A stretch of DNA of 64,000 nucleotides from positions 62,001 to 126,000 of the IMG/VR virus record IMGVR_UViG_3300035181_001402. One strand, written 5' to 3'. The stretch is from a virus. This document shows positions 63,690-64,000 of this stretch, piece after piece. How positions within the stretch are numbered: the first letter of the stretch is position 1; each line of letters begins with the position of its first letter. The notes beneath the pieces are model-generated. The model made no database searches. It saw only the letters and a program-made list of their open reading frames with translations, and was not told the origin of the DNA. The position numbers and the translations under genes were made by a program.

Positions 63690-64000
63690 CATGTGGGCTG
63701 GAGGCCCGCCCTATCCTCATTGGGTGGTCATCAACCAACTCGTCGAAACCACGGGAAGACACGGCCAAAGGTACGAACGGTCAGTCATTACCAGGATCAC
63801 TGACGGGATGGTTTACGTTTGGTCTAATACCGAACGTGGTGAGACTTGGTATCGAGCAGAGCATTTCGTTCACGAATGGAGGGTTGTGCCCCCGGAGCAA
63901 CCCACGCGGGGAATTGGCTCTGTTTGGGCACACCACAGAACTGGGGAACGCGTCACAATCACGGAAATCTCACTGAACTATGTGAGTCACCGCAACGAGG
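63679..64000 (+). CDS. Unknown protein, cut by the window edge
   Basis: ATG 63679 overlaps the previous gene by 11 bases, and the frame stays open to the end of the window (107 codons). It reads MPPSMWAGGPPYPHWVVI, MVYVWSNTERGETWYR and SVWAHHRTGERVTITEIS, a strand-rich pattern. Function unknown; the C-terminus lies outside. Confidence 0.62.
   Translation, partial: MPPSMWAGGPPYPHWVVINQLVETTGRHGQRYERSVITRITDGMVYVWSNTERGETWYRAEHFVHEWRVVPPEQPTRGIGSVWAHHRTGERVTITEISLNYVSHRNE

Noticed and set aside
1-64000. Reassigned stop codons
   Set aside because: TAA, TAG and TGA all end well-formed genes repeatedly, and the few in-frame stops are isolated.
1-64000. tRNA or other RNA genes
   Set aside because: No TpsiC-arm sequence with a matching acceptor stem was found by eye. 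A covariance-model search would be decisive.
1-64000. CRISPR array or insertion sequence
   Set aside because: No regularly spaced repeats, and no transposase or terminal inverted repeat pair with target duplication was seen. The inverted repeats present are single, short and unrelated in sequence.

Overview
The window is GC-rich, tightly packed DNA carrying about 100 genes, most of them short and unrecognised. They sit in small operons on both strands, with ATGA, GTGA or TGATG overlaps and almost no spacer. No ribosomal, tRNA or central-metabolism genes are seen. The recognisable genes are typical of a very large tailed phage (or a phage-like replicon): deoxynucleotide kinase, Dam methylase, RNase HII, HNH endonucleases, topoisomerase IB, endolysin, lytic transglycosylase, NAMPT and adenylosuccinate synthetase. 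No capsid, tail or terminase gene was recognised here, so phage identity is an inference. Ser/Gly-rich lipoproteins, a DUF2325-like protein and a GT51 glycosyltransferase suggest a Gram-negative host, possibly a myxobacterium (Myxococcota); this is also inference.

Layout. 1-3.9 kb: two zinc metallopeptidases flanking a topoisomerase IB. 3.8-10.6 kb: a mainly minus-strand block with Dam, RNase HII, a SWIM-finger protein and zinc-ribbon proteins. 10.6-20 kb: a 771-residue unknown protein, many small genes, a GT51 peptidoglycan glycosyltransferase and membrane proteins. 20-26 kb: a secreted VWA protein, a dNMP kinase, an S24-like protein and three tandem YRAT-type paralogues. 26-30 kb: NAD module (Nudix/winged-helix regulator, NAMPT, a second Nudix) and a second VWA protein. 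31.7-34.5 kb: HNH endonuclease, PurA-like enzyme and pseudokinase. 35-37 kb: endolysin and lytic transglycosylase. 37-51 kb: small genes, a P-loop kinase, a phosphohistidine swivel-domain protein, an ABC-type ATPase and a 2H phosphoesterase. 51-64 kb: small genes, secreted TPM-like and lipoprotein genes, a DUF2325-like protein and a cupin-like protein.

Two genome-wide signals stand out. First, some 23 otherwise unrelated proteins end in the same kind of short tail: an aromatic (usually Trp), a Leu/Ile/Met pair and an acidic end, for example TWQERLLADDL, NAWAKILEDDL, TAWEKMDDDDI and SKALLDDDIG. Two more carry it near the N-terminus. It looks like a shared docking, sorting or degradation signal. 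Second, 21 promoters have the form TTGAYC-N16-YGTANN with the start codon usually exactly 6 bases after the -10 box, which predicts leaderless mRNAs. A second class (GGTGTA, usually 7-11 bases before the start) serves about 25 further genes.

Several genes are broken by single-base changes in G or C runs, by tandem duplications or by in-frame stops. Some of these are probably sequencing errors and should be checked before being called pseudogenes. Long perfect inverted repeats of unrelated sequence occur between and inside genes, and several enclose promoters.
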